Origin: Thioclava atlantica
Lineage (GTDB): Bacteria > Pseudomonadota > Alphaproteobacteria > Rhodobacterales > Rhodobacteraceae
Length of the DNA: 64,000 nt
Assembly: GCF_000737065.1 (NCBI RefSeq)
Contig: NZ_AQRC01000010.1
Location: 62,001-126,000 of the forward strand
Direction: 5' to 3'
In this document: positions 55,638 to 64,000 of the stretch, piece by piece
How positions within the stretch are numbered: the stretch's first letter is position 1
Layout of the letters: the number at the start of each line of letters is the position of its first letter
Program-made: the position numbers and the translations under genes
Notes under the pieces: model-generated
Told to the model about the DNA's origin: nothing
What the model saw: the letters and a program-made list of their open reading frames with translations, nothing else
The model's database searches: none

Positions 55638-56720
55638 TCAGCGGATCTTCAGCGTCGCCAGACCGATCAGCGCAAGGATCAGCGAGATGATCCAGAACCG
55701 GATCACGATCTGCGGCTCCGACCAGCCCTTCTTCTCGAAATGGTGGTGGATCGGCGCCATCAGGAAGACGCGTTTGCCGGTGCGCTTGAAATAGGCGACC
55801 TGGATGATCACCGAGAGCGCTTCGACCACGAAGAGCCCGCCGACGATCCCGAGCACGATCTCGTGCTGGGTACAGACCGCGATCGCGCCGAGCGCCCCGC
55901 CGAGCGCGAGCGAGCCGGTATCGCCCATGAAGACGGCGGCGGGCGGGGCGTTGTACCACAGGAAGCCCAGCCCCGCCCCCATCAGCGCGGCGGTGAAGAT
56001 CGCGAGCTCGCCGGTTCCGGGAACGAATTGCACGCCGAGATAATCGGTGAAGTCGGTCCGGCCGACGACATAGGCGATCGCGCCCAGCGTGCCGGCGGCA
56101 ATCATCACCGGCATGATCGCCAGCCCGTCGAGCCCGTCGGTGAGGTTCACCGCATTCGCCGCGCCCACCACCACGAACATCGCGAAGGGGATGTAGAAAT
56201 AGCCGAGATTGACGATCAGGTCCTTGAAGAAGGGGATGGCGACGTGGCCCGCCAGTTCGGCCGGGTGCAGGTACCAGGTCGCGAGCGAGGCGAGAAGCGC
56301 GAGCAGAAAGCCGAGCGCGAGCCGCATCTTGCTGCTCACCCCCTTGGTGTTCTGCTTGGAGACCTTGGCGTAATCGTCGGCGAAGCCGATCGCGGCATAG
56401 CCATAGGTCACCATCAGCACGACCCAGATATAACCGTTGTCGAGCCGCGCCCAGAGCAGCGTCGCGACCAGAAGCGCGGTGAGGATCAAGATCCCCCCCA
56501 TCGTCGGCGTGCCCGCCTTGGCGAGATGGCCCTCGGGCCCGTCATCGCGGATCGGCTGCCCCTTGCCCTGCTTGATCCGCAGCACGTTGATCAGCCACGG
56601 TCCGAACAGGAAGCCCACGAGAAGCGCCGTGAAGAAGGCCCCGCCCGCCCGGAAAGTAATGTAGCGAAACAGGTTGAACACCCCGCCGCCATGGGCAAAG
56701 TCGGTAAGCCAATACAACAT
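55638..56720 (-). CDS. mraY: phospho-N-acetylmuramoyl-pentapeptide-transferase
   Basis: Integral membrane enzyme that transfers phospho-MurNAc-pentapeptide to undecaprenyl phosphate, making lipid I. The 360-residue protein has about ten membrane helices and the Mg-binding motifs GFADDYAKV (near 115), [14 protein letters not shown] (near 190) and [16 protein letters not shown] (near 260), then [15 protein letters not shown]. Its ATG shares one base with the murF stop (TAATG). Confidence 0.97.
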   Translation of the reverse strand: MLYWLTDFAHGGGVFNLFRYITFRAGGAFFTALLVGFLFGPWLINVLRIKQGKGQPIRDDGPEGHLAKAGTPTMGGILILTALLVATLLWARLDNGYIWVVLMVTYGYAAIGFADDYAKVSKQNTKGVSSKMRLALGFLLALLASLATWYLHPAELAGHVAIPFFKDLIVNLGYFYIPFAMFVVVGAANAVNLTDGLDGLAIMPVMIAAGTLGAIAYVVGRTDFTDYLGVQFVPGTGELAIFTAALMGAGLGFLWYNAPPAAVFMGDTGSLALGGALGAIAVCTQHEIVLGIVGGLFVVEALSVIIQVAYFKRTGKRVFLMAPIHHHFEKKGWSEPQIVIRFWIISLILALIGLATLKIR

Positions 56721-58168
56721 TACTCTTTTCCCTTATGGGCTTCGGCTGCGCCGGGCTGGCGCAGTTTTTTCAATGCGTCGACGACGAGGCTGACTTTCGA
56801 GCCCTTCGAGCCCTTCACCAGAACCACGTCGCCCGGATCGACGAGATGGCGGGCGCGCTCGGCCAGCGCCGCGGCGGTTTCGTGCCATTCGCCCCGCTTG
56901 GCGCGCGGCAGCGCGTCGCGCAGATGCACCATGCAAGGCCCCGCCATATGGACGAGATCGACTTTCTCCATCGCCGGGTGACGGGCGATCGCGGCATGGA
57001 GCGCGACCTCGTCGGCCCCCAGCTCCAGCATGTCGCCCAGGAAGGCGATCCGGCGGCCCTTGGCGCAGCGCCCCACCCCGTCGCGCGGGCTCGCCCCTGC
57101 AAGCACCTCGAGCGCCGCCTCCATCGAGGCGGGGTTGGCGTTGAAGGCGTCGTCGAAGAGATCGAAGCTCTCGCCCTCGTCCACCACATCCATGTAGATC
57201 CGCTCGCGCTGGCCGCGCCCCGCGGGCGGCTCCCATGCGCCCAGATCCATCGCCGTGACCATCGGATCGCAGCCTGCGGCTTCGGCGAGCGCGAGCACGC
57301 CGAGCGCGTTGGTCGCGAAATGGCGCCCCGGCGTCATCACCTTGAACAGGATCGGGCGACCGCGATGCTCGGCACGCACCACCGTGGCATCTCCCGCGAT
57401 CCGGGCCTCGACCAGGCGGTAATCGGAGCCGGGATCGGGACCGAAGGTGAGCATCTCGCCCGCCGCCTGCGCGGCCTCGCGCAGGATCGGGGACACCCCG
57501 AGGCCGGTCGGGATCACCGCGACGCCGCCCGGTTCGAGCCCCTCGAAGATCGAGGCCTTCTCATGCGCGATCCCCTCGATGCTCTCGAACGCGGCGAGAT
57601 GGGCGGGCGCCACCGTCGTGATCATCGCGGCGTGCGGCCGGGCCAGCTTCGCGAGCGGCGCGATCTCGCCGGGATTGCTCATCCCGATCTCGATCACCGC
57701 GAAATCGGCATCGGCCGGCATGCGGGCCAGCGTGACCGGCACGCCCCAGTGATTGTTGAAACTCGCCTCGGCCGCATGCACCGTGCCCTGCGCCGAGAGA
57801 ACCGCGCGCAGCATCTCCTTGCTCGAGGTCTTTCCGACCGAGCCGGTCACCGCGAGAACCCGGGCGCGGCTGCGCGCGCGCCCGGCCCGGCCAAGCGCCT
57901 CGAGCGCGGGCAGCACCTCGGGCACGATCAGCAGCGGATCGTCGGTGGAGCATCCTTCGGGTATGCGGCTCACGAGGGCTGCCGCCGCTCCCTTGTCGAG
58001 TGCGGCGCGCACGAATTCATGGCCGTCGCGCACATCCTTGAGCGCGATGAAGAGGTCGCCGGGGCGCAGGCTCCGGGTGTCGATCGAGATCCCGGTCGCG
58101 GCGAAGGCCTGCGTCGCCTGGCCGCGCGTCGCTGCCGCGGCGTCGGTCGAAGTCCACAACACGCCCAT
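56720..58168 (-). CDS. murF: UDP-N-acetylmuramoyl-tripeptide--D-alanyl-D-alanine ligase
   Basis: Adds D-Ala-D-Ala to complete the cytoplasmic pentapeptide precursor. The 482-residue ligase shows [14 protein letters not shown] in the substrate domain, ATP loop [15 protein letters not shown] (near 107), [18 protein letters not shown] (a MurF hallmark), [15 protein letters not shown] and [22 protein letters not shown] overlap with murE upstream and one-base overlap with mraY downstream show tight translational coupling. Confidence 0.96.
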   Translation of the reverse strand: MGVLWTSTDAAAATRGQATQAFAATGISIDTRSLRPGDLFIALKDVRDGHEFVRAALDKGAAAALVSRIPEGCSTDDPLLIVPEVLPALEALGRAGRARSRARVLAVTGSVGKTSSKEMLRAVLSAQGTVHAAEASFNNHWGVPVTLARMPADADFAVIEIGMSNPGEIAPLAKLARPHAAMITTVAPAHLAAFESIEGIAHEKASIFEGLEPGGVAVIPTGLGVSPILREAAQAAGEMLTFGPDPGSDYRLVEARIAGDATVVRAEHRGRPILFKVMTPGRHFATNALGVLALAEAAGCDPMVTAMDLGAWEPPAGRGQRERIYMDVVDEGESFDLFDDAFNANPASMEAALEVLAGASPRDGVGRCAKGRRIAFLGDMLELGADEVALHAAIARHPAMEKVDLVHMAGPCMVHLRDALPRAKRGEWHETAAALAERARHLVDPGDVVLVKGSKGSKVSLVVDALKKLRQPGAAEAHKGKE

Positions 58169-59649
58169 CAGATCTTCCCGTCGAGCGCGGCCACCGCGAC
58201 CGAGGCCTGTTCGGCATCGTCGAAGGGATAGACGTCGGAGCCGATGATCTGCCCGCTCTCATGGCCCTTGCCCATCACCAGAAGCGCGTCGCCCGGACCG
58301 AGCGCGTCGACGCCACGCAAGATCGCCTCGGCCCGGTCGCCGACTTCCAGCGCCCCGGGCGCGCCCTCGATCACCGCCGCACGGATCACGGCGGGATCTT
58401 CGGAGCGCGGGTTGTCGTCGGTCACGATGACCAGATCGGCATTTTCCGCCGCCGCCTTGCCCATCAGCGGACGTTTGGTGGCGTCGCGATCCCCCCCCGC
58501 GCCGACGATGGCAATCAGGCGCCCCATCACATGCGGGCGCAGCGCCTTGAGCGCCGTTTGCACCGCGTCGGGCGTATGGGCGTAATCGACGAAGACGGTC
58601 GCGCCGTTCTCGCGGCTTGCGGCGAGCTGCATTCGGCCGCGCACCGTGGTCAGCCTCGGCAGCGTGGCGAAGACCTCCTCGGGCTCGGCCCCGCAGGCGA
58701 TCACGAGGGCTGCGGCGGTGAGCACGTTCATCGCCTGGAACCCGCCGATGAGCGGCAGGCGGACCATCTGCGTCCAGCCCTCCCAGGAGAAACGCACATC
58801 CTGCCCGGTCGCGTCGTAGCGCTGGCCGAGGAGTTGCATCTCGCATTCGGCGTCATGACCGACCCCGATCAGTTCCTGCCCGCGCGCCACGACATATTTC
58901 GCAAGCTCACGGCCCTTGGGATCGTCGAGATTGATCACCGCCGCGCCGTCCTCGGGCAACACGCGGGTGAAGAGACCGGCCTTGGCCGCGAAATACTCCT
59001 CGAAGCTGGCGTGGTAATCGAGATGGTCCTGGGTGAAATTCGTGAAGGCCGCGGCGCTCAGCGTCACTCCGTCGAGCCGACGCTGCGCGAGCCCGTGCGA
59101 GGAGGCCTCCATCGCGGCATGGGTCACGCCCACGCCCGCCATGTCCGACAGCAGCCGGTGCAGCGTGATCGGTTCGGGCGTGGTATGCGGGGACGGCGCG
59201 GAATAGCTGCCCTCAACGCCGGTCGTGCCGATATTGGCCGCCTCATAGCCCAGCAACTGCCAGATCTGGCGGGTGAAGGTCGCCACCGAGGTCTTGCCGT
59301 TGGTCCCGGTCACCGCGATCAGGGTCTCGGGCTGGTGGCCGAACCAGAGAGCGGCGGCGAAGGCCAGGGCCTGACGCGGGTCCTCGGTGATGACGATCGG
59401 CAGATCGGTGCCCGCGAGCGCCTCTCGCGCGAGAGCCTCGCCCGTGCGATCGGTGAGAACCGCGCCCGCGCCCATCCGCAGCGCATAGGGGATGAATTCC
59501 GCACCGTGGATCTGCGTGCCGGGAAGGGCTGCAAAGAGATGGCCCGGCTTCACCTGCCGGCTGTCCACCGAAAGTCCCGAGACCGAACGATCGGCCCCGA
59601 TCAGGGGCGTGAGCCCCAATTCACTGAGCATCTTGCTGCTCGCGGCCAT
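58168..59649 (-). CDS. murE: UDP-N-acetylmuramoyl-tripeptide synthetase (meso-diaminopimelate-adding)
   Basis: Adds the third residue of the stem peptide. ATG 59649 (MAASSKMLSELGL) has GAGGGA upstream; a TTG at 59670 is rejected. The 493-residue ligase has VTGTNGKTSVATFTRQIWQ (near 112), NFTQDHLDYHASFEEY, and the C-terminal TDDNPRSEDP, whose DNPR form marks enzymes that use meso-diaminopimelate rather than lysine. It ends in an ATGA overlap with murF and has its own predicted promoter upstream. Confidence 0.96.
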   Translation of the reverse strand: MAASSKMLSELGLTPLIGADRSVSGLSVDSRQVKPGHLFAALPGTQIHGAEFIPYALRMGAGAVLTDRTGEALAREALAGTDLPIVITEDPRQALAFAAALWFGHQPETLIAVTGTNGKTSVATFTRQIWQLLGYEAANIGTTGVEGSYSAPSPHTTPEPITLHRLLSDMAGVGVTHAAMEASSHGLAQRRLDGVTLSAAAFTNFTQDHLDYHASFEEYFAAKAGLFTRVLPEDGAAVINLDDPKGRELAKYVVARGQELIGVGHDAECEMQLLGQRYDATGQDVRFSWEGWTQMVRLPLIGGFQAMNVLTAAALVIACGAEPEEVFATLPRLTTVRGRMQLAASRENGATVFVDYAHTPDAVQTALKALRPHVMGRLIAIVGAGGDRDATKRPLMGKAAAENADLVIVTDDNPRSEDPAVIRAAVIEGAPGALEVGDRAEAILRGVDALGPGDALLVMGKGHESGQIIGSDVYPFDDAEQASVAVAALDGKI

Positions 59650-59678
59650 GTCGTTTCGTCCCTCAATCAACTGTCGCG

Positions 59679-59707
59679 TTTATCGGGTGACCGCCCGGCA
59701 AGGTCAA
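59679..59707 (-). promoter_or_regulatory. predicted internal dcw promoter before murE
   Basis: On the minus strand TTGACC (59707-59702), exactly 17 bases, then GATAAA (59684-59679). The start would be near 59672, about 23 bases before the murE ATG, in a 118-base gap between ftsI and murE. It is one of the best hexamer pairs in the window. Confidence 0.55.
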
Positions 59708-59767
59708 GGCGCGAGCCCGTGCCTCACAAGGAGATGGGCGACTTCGCGCAAGGGGCGCGCGCGGGGC

Positions 59768-61582
59768 TCAATCCTTCTTGACGAGACGGATCCCGTCGAG
59801 CGTGTCGGGCGTCGTCGGCTCGGGGCGCAACCCGAGGAGCGGCGCCACCCTGCGGATCGTCTCGGCGGCGACCGGAACCGCCGTCCAGCCCGCGGTGCGG
59901 CGCGGCTCGTTGCCCGACGTGTCGGTCGGCTCGTCGAGCGTCAGCACGAGAACATATTGCGGATCGGTCACCGGGAAGACCCCGGCGAAGGTCGAGATCA
60001 CCTTGTCGTTGTAATAGCCGCCCTGCGGGTCGGGCTTGTCGGCGGTGCCGGTCTTGCCCGCGACCTGATAGCCGGGAACATCGCCATAGCTTGCCGTGCC
60101 GCGCGTCACCACCGCCCGCATCATCGCGAGCGCCTTGTGCGCCACCTCGGGCGAGACCACCTGCGCACCTTCGGCCGCGCCGAATTCCTGCTTCACCGGC
60201 TCGCGCGGACCTCCCTTCGCGATCAGCGTCGGCAGGACCCGCTTGCCGTCATTGGCGATCGTCGCATAGGCGGCGGCGAGTTGCAGCGGGCTGTCGGACA
60301 GGCCGTGACCGTAGCCGATCGTCATCGCAGAAAGCTCGGACCAGTTCTGCGGCAGGATCGGACGCCCGGTCGGCGCCTCGATCAGCTCGACCGGCGCGGG
60401 TTCGAGCAGGCCCAGCTTGCCGAGAAACTCGCGCTGCTTCTCGGGGCCGATCTTCTGGACGATCCGGGCGGTACCGATGTTCGAGCTGTGCACGATCACA
60501 TCGGTGACCGAGAGCTGCTTGCCGTAATCGTGGAAATCGTGGATGCGGAACTTGCCCCAACGCAGCGGGCCCTTCGTGTCGATCATCGTCTCCGGGGTCA
60601 CCAGCCCCATCTGCATCGCCTGGCTGACAGCGAAGATCTTGAAGGTGGAACCGAGCTCGTAGACGCCCTGCACCGCGCGGTTGAAAAGCGGGCTGTCGGA
60701 GGGATCGCCCTTGAGAAGCGGCGCGGGGCGGTCGTTGGGGTCGAAATCGGGCAGGCTCGCCATCGCGACGATCTCGCCGGTGCGCGCCTTCATCAGCACC
60801 GCGGTCGCCCCCTTGGCGTTCATCAGCTTCATCCCGCCCGAGAGCACATCCTCGAGCGCCGACTGCACGGTGAGGTCGAGCGACAGCTTGAGCGACTTGC
60901 CCCCGTTCGCGGGATCGCGCAGCCACTTGTCGTATTCCCGTTCGATCCCGGCCACGCCGAGGATTTCGGCCGAATTCACGCCCTCGGTGCCGTAGCGCGC
61001 GCCGCCGAGGATATGCGAGGCGAGATGGCCGTTCGGATAGAGCCGCATCTCGCGGGGGCCGAACAGCAGGCCAGGATCGCCGATGTCATGCACGGCCTGC
61101 AATTGCTCGGGGCTGATCCGCTTCTTGATCCAGACGAATTTCCGCGCGCCGGTGAAATCCTTGATCAGCCGGTCGCGGTCGAGATCGGGGAAGATCTTCA
61201 CCAGCTTGTCGGCCGTGCCGGTCGGATCGATCATCATCGGCGGCTGCGCATAGAGCGCATGGGTAAGCAGGTTCGTCGCGAGCACCCGGCCCTTGCGGTC
61301 CACGATATCGGCGCGCTGCGAATAGATCTGCTGGCTCGAAGCGTCGGTCTGGGGCTCTTCGGGACGCGCGGCGGCGAACGACCCCATGCGCAGCCCCACC
61401 GTCAGGAACGCCGCGAGGAAGAGCACCGACATGACGAGCAGCCGCCCCTCGGCGCGCTGGCGGGACTTGTCGCGCGTAGCCTCGCCGCGAAGGCGCCGGT
61501 TCTCGCGCTCGATCGCATCGGGGTTCTCGCCTTTGGCGCGGGCGTCGAGAATGCGGGGGAGCGGGCGAAGCGGCGTGCGCAT
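59768..61582 (-). CDS. ftsI: division-specific peptidoglycan transpeptidase FtsI (PBP3)
   Basis: Class B penicillin-binding protein that crosslinks septal peptidoglycan. ATG 61582 ([15 protein letters not shown]) overlaps the ftsL stop as ATGA and gives 604 residues. One membrane helix (about 48-66, LLVMSVLFLAAFLTVGLRMG) precedes the pedestal domain. The transpeptidase shows S312-T-F-K315, S366-S-N368 and K510-T-G512. The C-terminal LRPEPTTPDTLDGIRL tail is short. The frame to 61783 starts inside ftsL and is rejected. Confidence 0.96.
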   Translation of the reverse strand: MRTPLRPLPRILDARAKGENPDAIERENRRLRGEATRDKSRQRAEGRLLVMSVLFLAAFLTVGLRMGSFAAARPEEPQTDASSQQIYSQRADIVDRKGRVLATNLLTHALYAQPPMMIDPTGTADKLVKIFPDLDRDRLIKDFTGARKFVWIKKRISPEQLQAVHDIGDPGLLFGPREMRLYPNGHLASHILGGARYGTEGVNSAEILGVAGIEREYDKWLRDPANGGKSLKLSLDLTVQSALEDVLSGGMKLMNAKGATAVLMKARTGEIVAMASLPDFDPNDRPAPLLKGDPSDSPLFNRAVQGVYELGSTFKIFAVSQAMQMGLVTPETMIDTKGPLRWGKFRIHDFHDYGKQLSVTDVIVHSSNIGTARIVQKIGPEKQREFLGKLGLLEPAPVELIEAPTGRPILPQNWSELSAMTIGYGHGLSDSPLQLAAAYATIANDGKRVLPTLIAKGGPREPVKQEFGAAEGAQVVSPEVAHKALAMMRAVVTRGTASYGDVPGYQVAGKTGTADKPDPQGGYYNDKVISTFAGVFPVTDPQYVLVLTLDEPTDTSGNEPRRTAGWTAVPVAAETIRRVAPLLGLRPEPTTPDTLDGIRLVKKD

Positions 61583-61944
61583 CACTGGCCCTCCTTCCCG
61601 TCGGCCTTGACTTCGACCAGCTTGGAGACCTGATCGCCCAGTGCGGTCTCGGTCTGCGGCGTCGGATAGGGAATCTGGGCGACCGTTCCGAACTGCTCGG
61701 GCGTCATCGGCAGCAGGTGCAGCGAGGTGAAGTTGAGATTGACCAGGTCGCGCAGGCGGTCGGGACGGTTGAGATAGGCCCATTCAGCATTGAGCACCGA
61801 AAGCCCTTCGTTGAGCGATGCGATCTCGCGGTTGAGGTCGCGCAGCTCGTCGAGCTTGCCCTGGGTGTCGTAATTGACGTGATAGGCCCAGAAGGCGAGT
61901 CCCATGACGCAGAGCGAGGCGGCAAGATAGGCAAGAAGTCTCAA
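61582..61944 (-). CDS. ftsL: cell division protein FtsL
   Basis: Short bitopic divisome protein that works with FtsB and FtsQ to activate FtsW-FtsI. 120 residues: a membrane helix (about 3-21, [20 protein letters not shown]) and a heptad-like periplasmic segment (about 28-65, [20 protein letters not shown]). The start is TTG at 61944, overlapping the rsmH stop (TTGA), with GGGAG six bases upstream; the first ATG at 61902 would delete most of the membrane helix. Identification rests on position and topology, since FtsL sequences are poorly conserved. Confidence 0.88.
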   Translation of the reverse strand: MRLLAYLAASLCVMGLAFWAYHVNYDTQGKLDELRDLNREIASLNEGLSVLNAEWAYLNRPDRLRDLVNLNFTSLHLLPMTPEQFGTVAQIPYPTPQTETALGDQVSKLVEVKADGKEGQ

Positions 61945-62948
61945 CGGCGTCTCCCTTTCTTCTCTCCGGTCACGAGCGCCGGCAGTCCGAGCTGGCGGCG
62001 ATCGGCCTGCCCCGCGGGGGCGGAGGTGCGCCGTCCGACACGAAGCCGCGCCGAGCGTGCCCGCGGGTTCTCCACCAGTTCCTCTTCGTCGGGGCCGTCG
62101 CCCTTCACGATGATGTCGAAGGCGGGATCGAGGCTCTGCTGAACGGGGGCATGGCGCGAACCGCCCCCGCCCGTCGAGGACCGCGCCGCGAAGAAGCGCT
62201 TCACCACCCGATCCTCGAGCGAATGGAAGGTCACGACCGCCAGAAGCCCGCCCGGCTTGAGCGCACGCTCGGCCGCCTCGAGCCCCTCGATGAGCTGGCC
62301 GAATTCGTCGTTCACCGCGATGCGGATCGCCTGGAAGCTGCGGGTCGCGGGATGGCTCTGACCGGGTTTGGGGCGAGGCAGGCAGCGCTCGATCACCTGA
62401 ACGAGCTGCTGCGTGGTCTCGAACGGCCGGGTCTTGCGTGCCTCGACGATCGCTTTCGCGATCCGGCGCGAGGCCCGCTCCTCGCCATACTGATAGAGAA
62501 TGTCGGCCAGTTCCGCCTCGTCGGTCTCGTTGACGAGATCGGCCGCGGAGGGGCCCTCCTGCGACATCCGCATGTCGAGCGGCCCCTCGCGCATGAAGGA
62601 AAAGCCACGCTCGGCCTGATCGAGCTGCATCGAGGAGACGCCCAGATCGAGCACCACCCCGTCGAGAAGGACGTCGGAATAGGTGTCGAGTTCGGAAAAG
62701 GTGCCCTCGACCAGCTCCAGCCTGTCGCCATAGTCGGCGCGCCAGCTCTTGGCCATCTCGAAGACCGCCGGATCGCGGTCGACGCCGATCACCTTGTCGG
62801 CCCCCGCCTCGAGCAACCCGCGCGCATAACCGCCCGCCCCGAAGGTTCCGTCAAGCCAGACCCCGGAGACAGGCGCGACCGCCCGAAGGAGCGGCCGCAG
62901 CAAAACCGGGATGTGGGGGGCGTCTGGCAGGGCGTCCCGATCGCTCAT
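61941..62948 (-). CDS. rsmH: 16S rRNA (cytosine-1402-N4)-methyltransferase
   Basis: Methylates N4 of C1402 in the ribosomal P site using S-adenosylmethionine. The 335-residue protein has the SAM loop [20 protein letters not shown] (near 34), the acidic partner [34 protein letters not shown] (near 110) and [17 protein letters not shown]. The C-terminus is basic ([10 protein letters not shown]). It is second in the dcw cluster, 3 bases after mraZ. Confidence 0.96.
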   Translation of the reverse strand: MSDRDALPDAPHIPVLLRPLLRAVAPVSGVWLDGTFGAGGYARGLLEAGADKVIGVDRDPAVFEMAKSWRADYGDRLELVEGTFSELDTYSDVLLDGVVLDLGVSSMQLDQAERGFSFMREGPLDMRMSQEGPSAADLVNETDEAELADILYQYGEERASRRIAKAIVEARKTRPFETTQQLVQVIERCLPRPKPGQSHPATRSFQAIRIAVNDEFGQLIEGLEAAERALKPGGLLAVVTFHSLEDRVVKRFFAARSSTGGGGSRHAPVQQSLDPAFDIIVKGDGPDEEELVENPRARSARLRVGRRTSAPAGQADRRQLGLPALVTGEKKGRRR

Positions 62949-62951
62949 GGC

Positions 62952-63446
62952 TCATCCCTCTGACAAAAGGCTGAGGGGATCGAAATCCTCGCCCTGTTCG
63001 GCAACCCATTGATCGATATTCGCCTCATCCGCGGCGAGGAAGGTCTCGGGATTCCAGATCTCGAAGGTCTCGCCCACGCCGGAGAAATAGGCCTCCTTGT
63101 CGAGACCGATCTTCGTGCGCAAGGCCGCGGGGAGCACCAGGCGACCGTCGGGATCGACCTCCGTCGGGTGGGATTTCGACAGCACGAGCCGCTGCAGGAT
63201 CGTGCGCTGCTTCGAACCGCGCGGCAGCGCCGCGATATCGGCCGCGAGCGCCTCGAAGGCGCTCTGCGTGTAGACCTGAAGCATTTTCTGGGTATCGGCA
63301 CCGTAGACGATGACCATGCGCGGGCGGTCGGCATTGGGGCGAGCGGGATCGCCCTCCTCAAGCTCACGACGAAACAGCGCGGGGATCGACACGCGACCCT
63401 TGCTGTCCACCTTGAAGGTGTATTCGCCTATGAACATGCCCGCCAA
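62952..63446 (-). CDS. mraZ: transcriptional regulator MraZ
   Basis: DNA-binding AbrB-like protein that in other bacteria controls its own dcw operon. 164 residues with two SpoVT-AbrB-like halves: FKVDSKGRVSIPALFRRELE at about 13-32 and the second (VDPDGRLVLPAALRTKIG) near 100. The start chosen is TTG 63446 (MAGMFIGEYTF): AGGAG lies six bases upstream, and many relatives have residues before the FxGEY block. ATG 63437 has no good ribosome site. It is first gene of the cluster, preceded by a long structured leader. Confidence 0.94.
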   Translation of the reverse strand: MAGMFIGEYTFKVDSKGRVSIPALFRRELEEGDPARPNADRPRMVIVYGADTQKMLQVYTQSAFEALAADIAALPRGSKQRTILQRLVLSKSHPTEVDPDGRLVLPAALRTKIGLDKEAYFSGVGETFEIWNPETFLAADEANIDQWVAEQGEDFDPLSLLSEG

Positions 63447-63489
63447 AGCGCGCTCCTATCACCTGTCCCACCGGGCCGGCGGCCCGGAA

Positions 63490-63700
63490 TGAAAACGGCG
63501 GATCGGGCTGCTGCCACTGCCCGATCCGCCGCCCTCGTTCCCATCTCTGGGTATGTCCGACTACGCGCGCCACCTGGGGGGGGGGGATGTCTGCTCGCTC
63601 GCGCGCCGGATCTCTCTTTTTTTCGTGAAGCGGGAGCCTGTATGAAACCTGCTTTTCGCCGTGAGGTCTTAGTGCCTCTTTTGTCCTCGCTTCCGATGTC
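63490..63700 (-). ncRNA. UpsM-like leader sRNA of the dcw cluster (predicted)
   Basis: In Rhodobacter sphaeroides the 5' leader of mraZ carries an abundant sRNA of about 200 nt, UpsM, ended by an intrinsic terminator in front of mraZ. The same arrangement is visible here: a leader of over 200 bases and, about 50 bases before the mraZ start, a 13-bp perfect hairpin followed by TTTTC. The 5' end is a guess (near 63700, beyond a 7-bp hairpin at 63708-63727). The assignment rests on position and structure, not on recognised UpsM sequence. Confidence 0.5.
63492..63531 (-). terminator. strong intrinsic terminator within the mraZ leader
   Basis: CGGCGGATCGGGC and GCCCGATCCGCCG (63496-63508 and 63519-63531) pair perfectly over 13 bp around a ten-base loop; TTTT follows at once on the minus strand. 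It lies between the leader and mraZ, so dcw transcription must read through it or the leader ends here as a separate RNA. Confidence 0.75.
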
Positions 63701-63733
63701 TAAGGGATGCCATGGGATTTCATGGCACGCAAG

Positions 63734-63768
63734 AAAAAAATTGCCGATTCTCCGGCGGGATTCGGCAA
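63734..63768 (-). terminator. intrinsic terminator of an upstream minus-strand transcript
   Basis: TTGCCGA and TCGGCAA (63741-63747 and 63762-63768) form a 7-bp stem around a 14-base loop, followed on the minus strand by seven T (63740-63734). It would end transcription arriving from beyond 63770, just before the mraZ leader. Confidence 0.6.
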
Positions 63769-63769
63769 A

Positions 63770-63904
63770 AGAGCACACCACGAGAAGGTCAGAGCCCCCC
63801 ACAAATACCACTCATAGATAAATTGGGAGGAAGCATATCTAAATCTGGTATGTTTTCACCGGAGGATTTTTCTCCCATATGTTCCCATTTTTTTTCGTCC
63901 GATC
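63770..63904. other. AT-rich intergenic stretch
   Basis: Markedly lower GC than the surrounding DNA, with T8 at 63888-63895, CATATG at 63877-63882 and GGAGG at 63861-63865. The GGAGG is 13 bases from an ATG at 63879 that opens only a 31-codon frame. Probably promoter and leader DNA for a gene at the window edge. Confidence 0.4.
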
Positions 63905-64000
63905 ATGGAACCCGGCCAGCATCCCCCTTATTGCGCGCCAAAGCACGCCCAGACAGGATCTTACGGCGAGTTGATCACGCTCGATCTGCCGCGATACGGG
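63905..64000 (+). CDS. possible start of a plus-strand gene (partial)
   Basis: From ATG 63905, 32 codons stay open to the window edge (MEPGQHPPYCAPKHAQTGSY, then GELITLDLPRYG). The second half reads like ordinary protein and has GC-rich third positions. There is no good ribosome site, and a minus-strand frame ending near 63842 has a similar codon pattern and would suit the terminator at 63734-63768. I cannot decide between them and recognise no family. Confidence 0.3.
   Translation, partial: MEPGQHPPYCAPKHAQTGSYGELITLDLPRYG

Noticed and set aside
63428-63811. A 127-codon minus-strand frame covering the mraZ leader
   Set aside because: It spans two terminator hairpins, has atypical composition and no ribosome site, and overlaps the mraZ start; a structured leader explains the DNA better.
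63770-64000. RNase P RNA upstream of mraZ, as found in some alphaproteobacteria
   Set aside because: I looked for the conserved RNase P segments on both strands and found none in the visible part.

Overview
The window looks like chromosome of a high-GC alphaproteobacterium of the Rhodobacteraceae (Rhodobacter/Paracoccus/Thioclava-like). The grounds are a nuo operon with the small interspersed genes typical of that family, a Rhodobacter-type division and cell-wall (dcw) cluster with a long leader in front of mraZ, a Hint-domain protein, and strong GC bias at third codon positions. No rRNA, tRNA, insertion sequence, prophage or CRISPR array was seen.

Layout. 1-10.7 kb: minus-strand nuo operon from nuoA to nuoI (nuoI cut by the window edge), with two small lipoprotein genes, a DUF5337-like membrane protein and a helix-hairpin-helix membrane protein inserted; a promoter next to a dyad lies upstream of nuoA. 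10.9-18.5 kb: a minus-strand leucine/isovalerate catabolic operon (isovaleryl-CoA dehydrogenase, methylcrotonyl-CoA carboxylase alpha and beta, methylglutaconyl-CoA hydratase, HMG-CoA lyase) with a GST and an LprI-like gene inside it, and a TetR-type operator on its promoter. 18.5-19.5 kb: htpX. 19.5-31.4 kb: a type I secretion locus (very large RTX haem peroxidase, PrtD-type ABC exporter, second RTX protein with a cadherin-like domain, HlyD-type adaptor). 31.7-34.0 kb: a NarL-type sensor kinase and response regulator, divergent from the peroxidase.

34-37 kb: a DegT-type aminotransferase, an MFS exporter and phosphoglycolate phosphatase. 37.3-41.3 kb: glmU-glmS and an AlkD-like gene, on the plus strand. 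41.3-46.3 kb: a D-lyxose isomerase-like protein, a class I glutamine-amidotransferase-like hydrolase, a Hint protein, a small secreted protein and an M29 aminopeptidase. 46.4-49.9 kb: galE, a UDP-glucuronate decarboxylase and a Sel1-repeat protein. 50.1-53.5 kb: a LuxR-type regulator, then a D-amino-acid dehydrogenase/ornithine-cyclodeaminase-family pair. 53.5-63.5 kb: dcw cluster mraZ-rsmH-ftsL-ftsI-murE-murF-mraY-(TPR-like)-murD. 63.5-64 kb: mraZ leader with terminator-like hairpins, resembling the locus of the Rhodobacter sRNA UpsM.

The most interesting system is the peroxidase/RTX export locus with its adjacent two-component system. The peroxidase keeps animal-haem-peroxidase catalytic motifs and has the architecture of secreted Mn(II)-oxidising peroxidases (MopA type) described in marine alphaproteobacteria. 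Its substrate is inferred, not shown. All calls come from reading the sequence; no database search was run.
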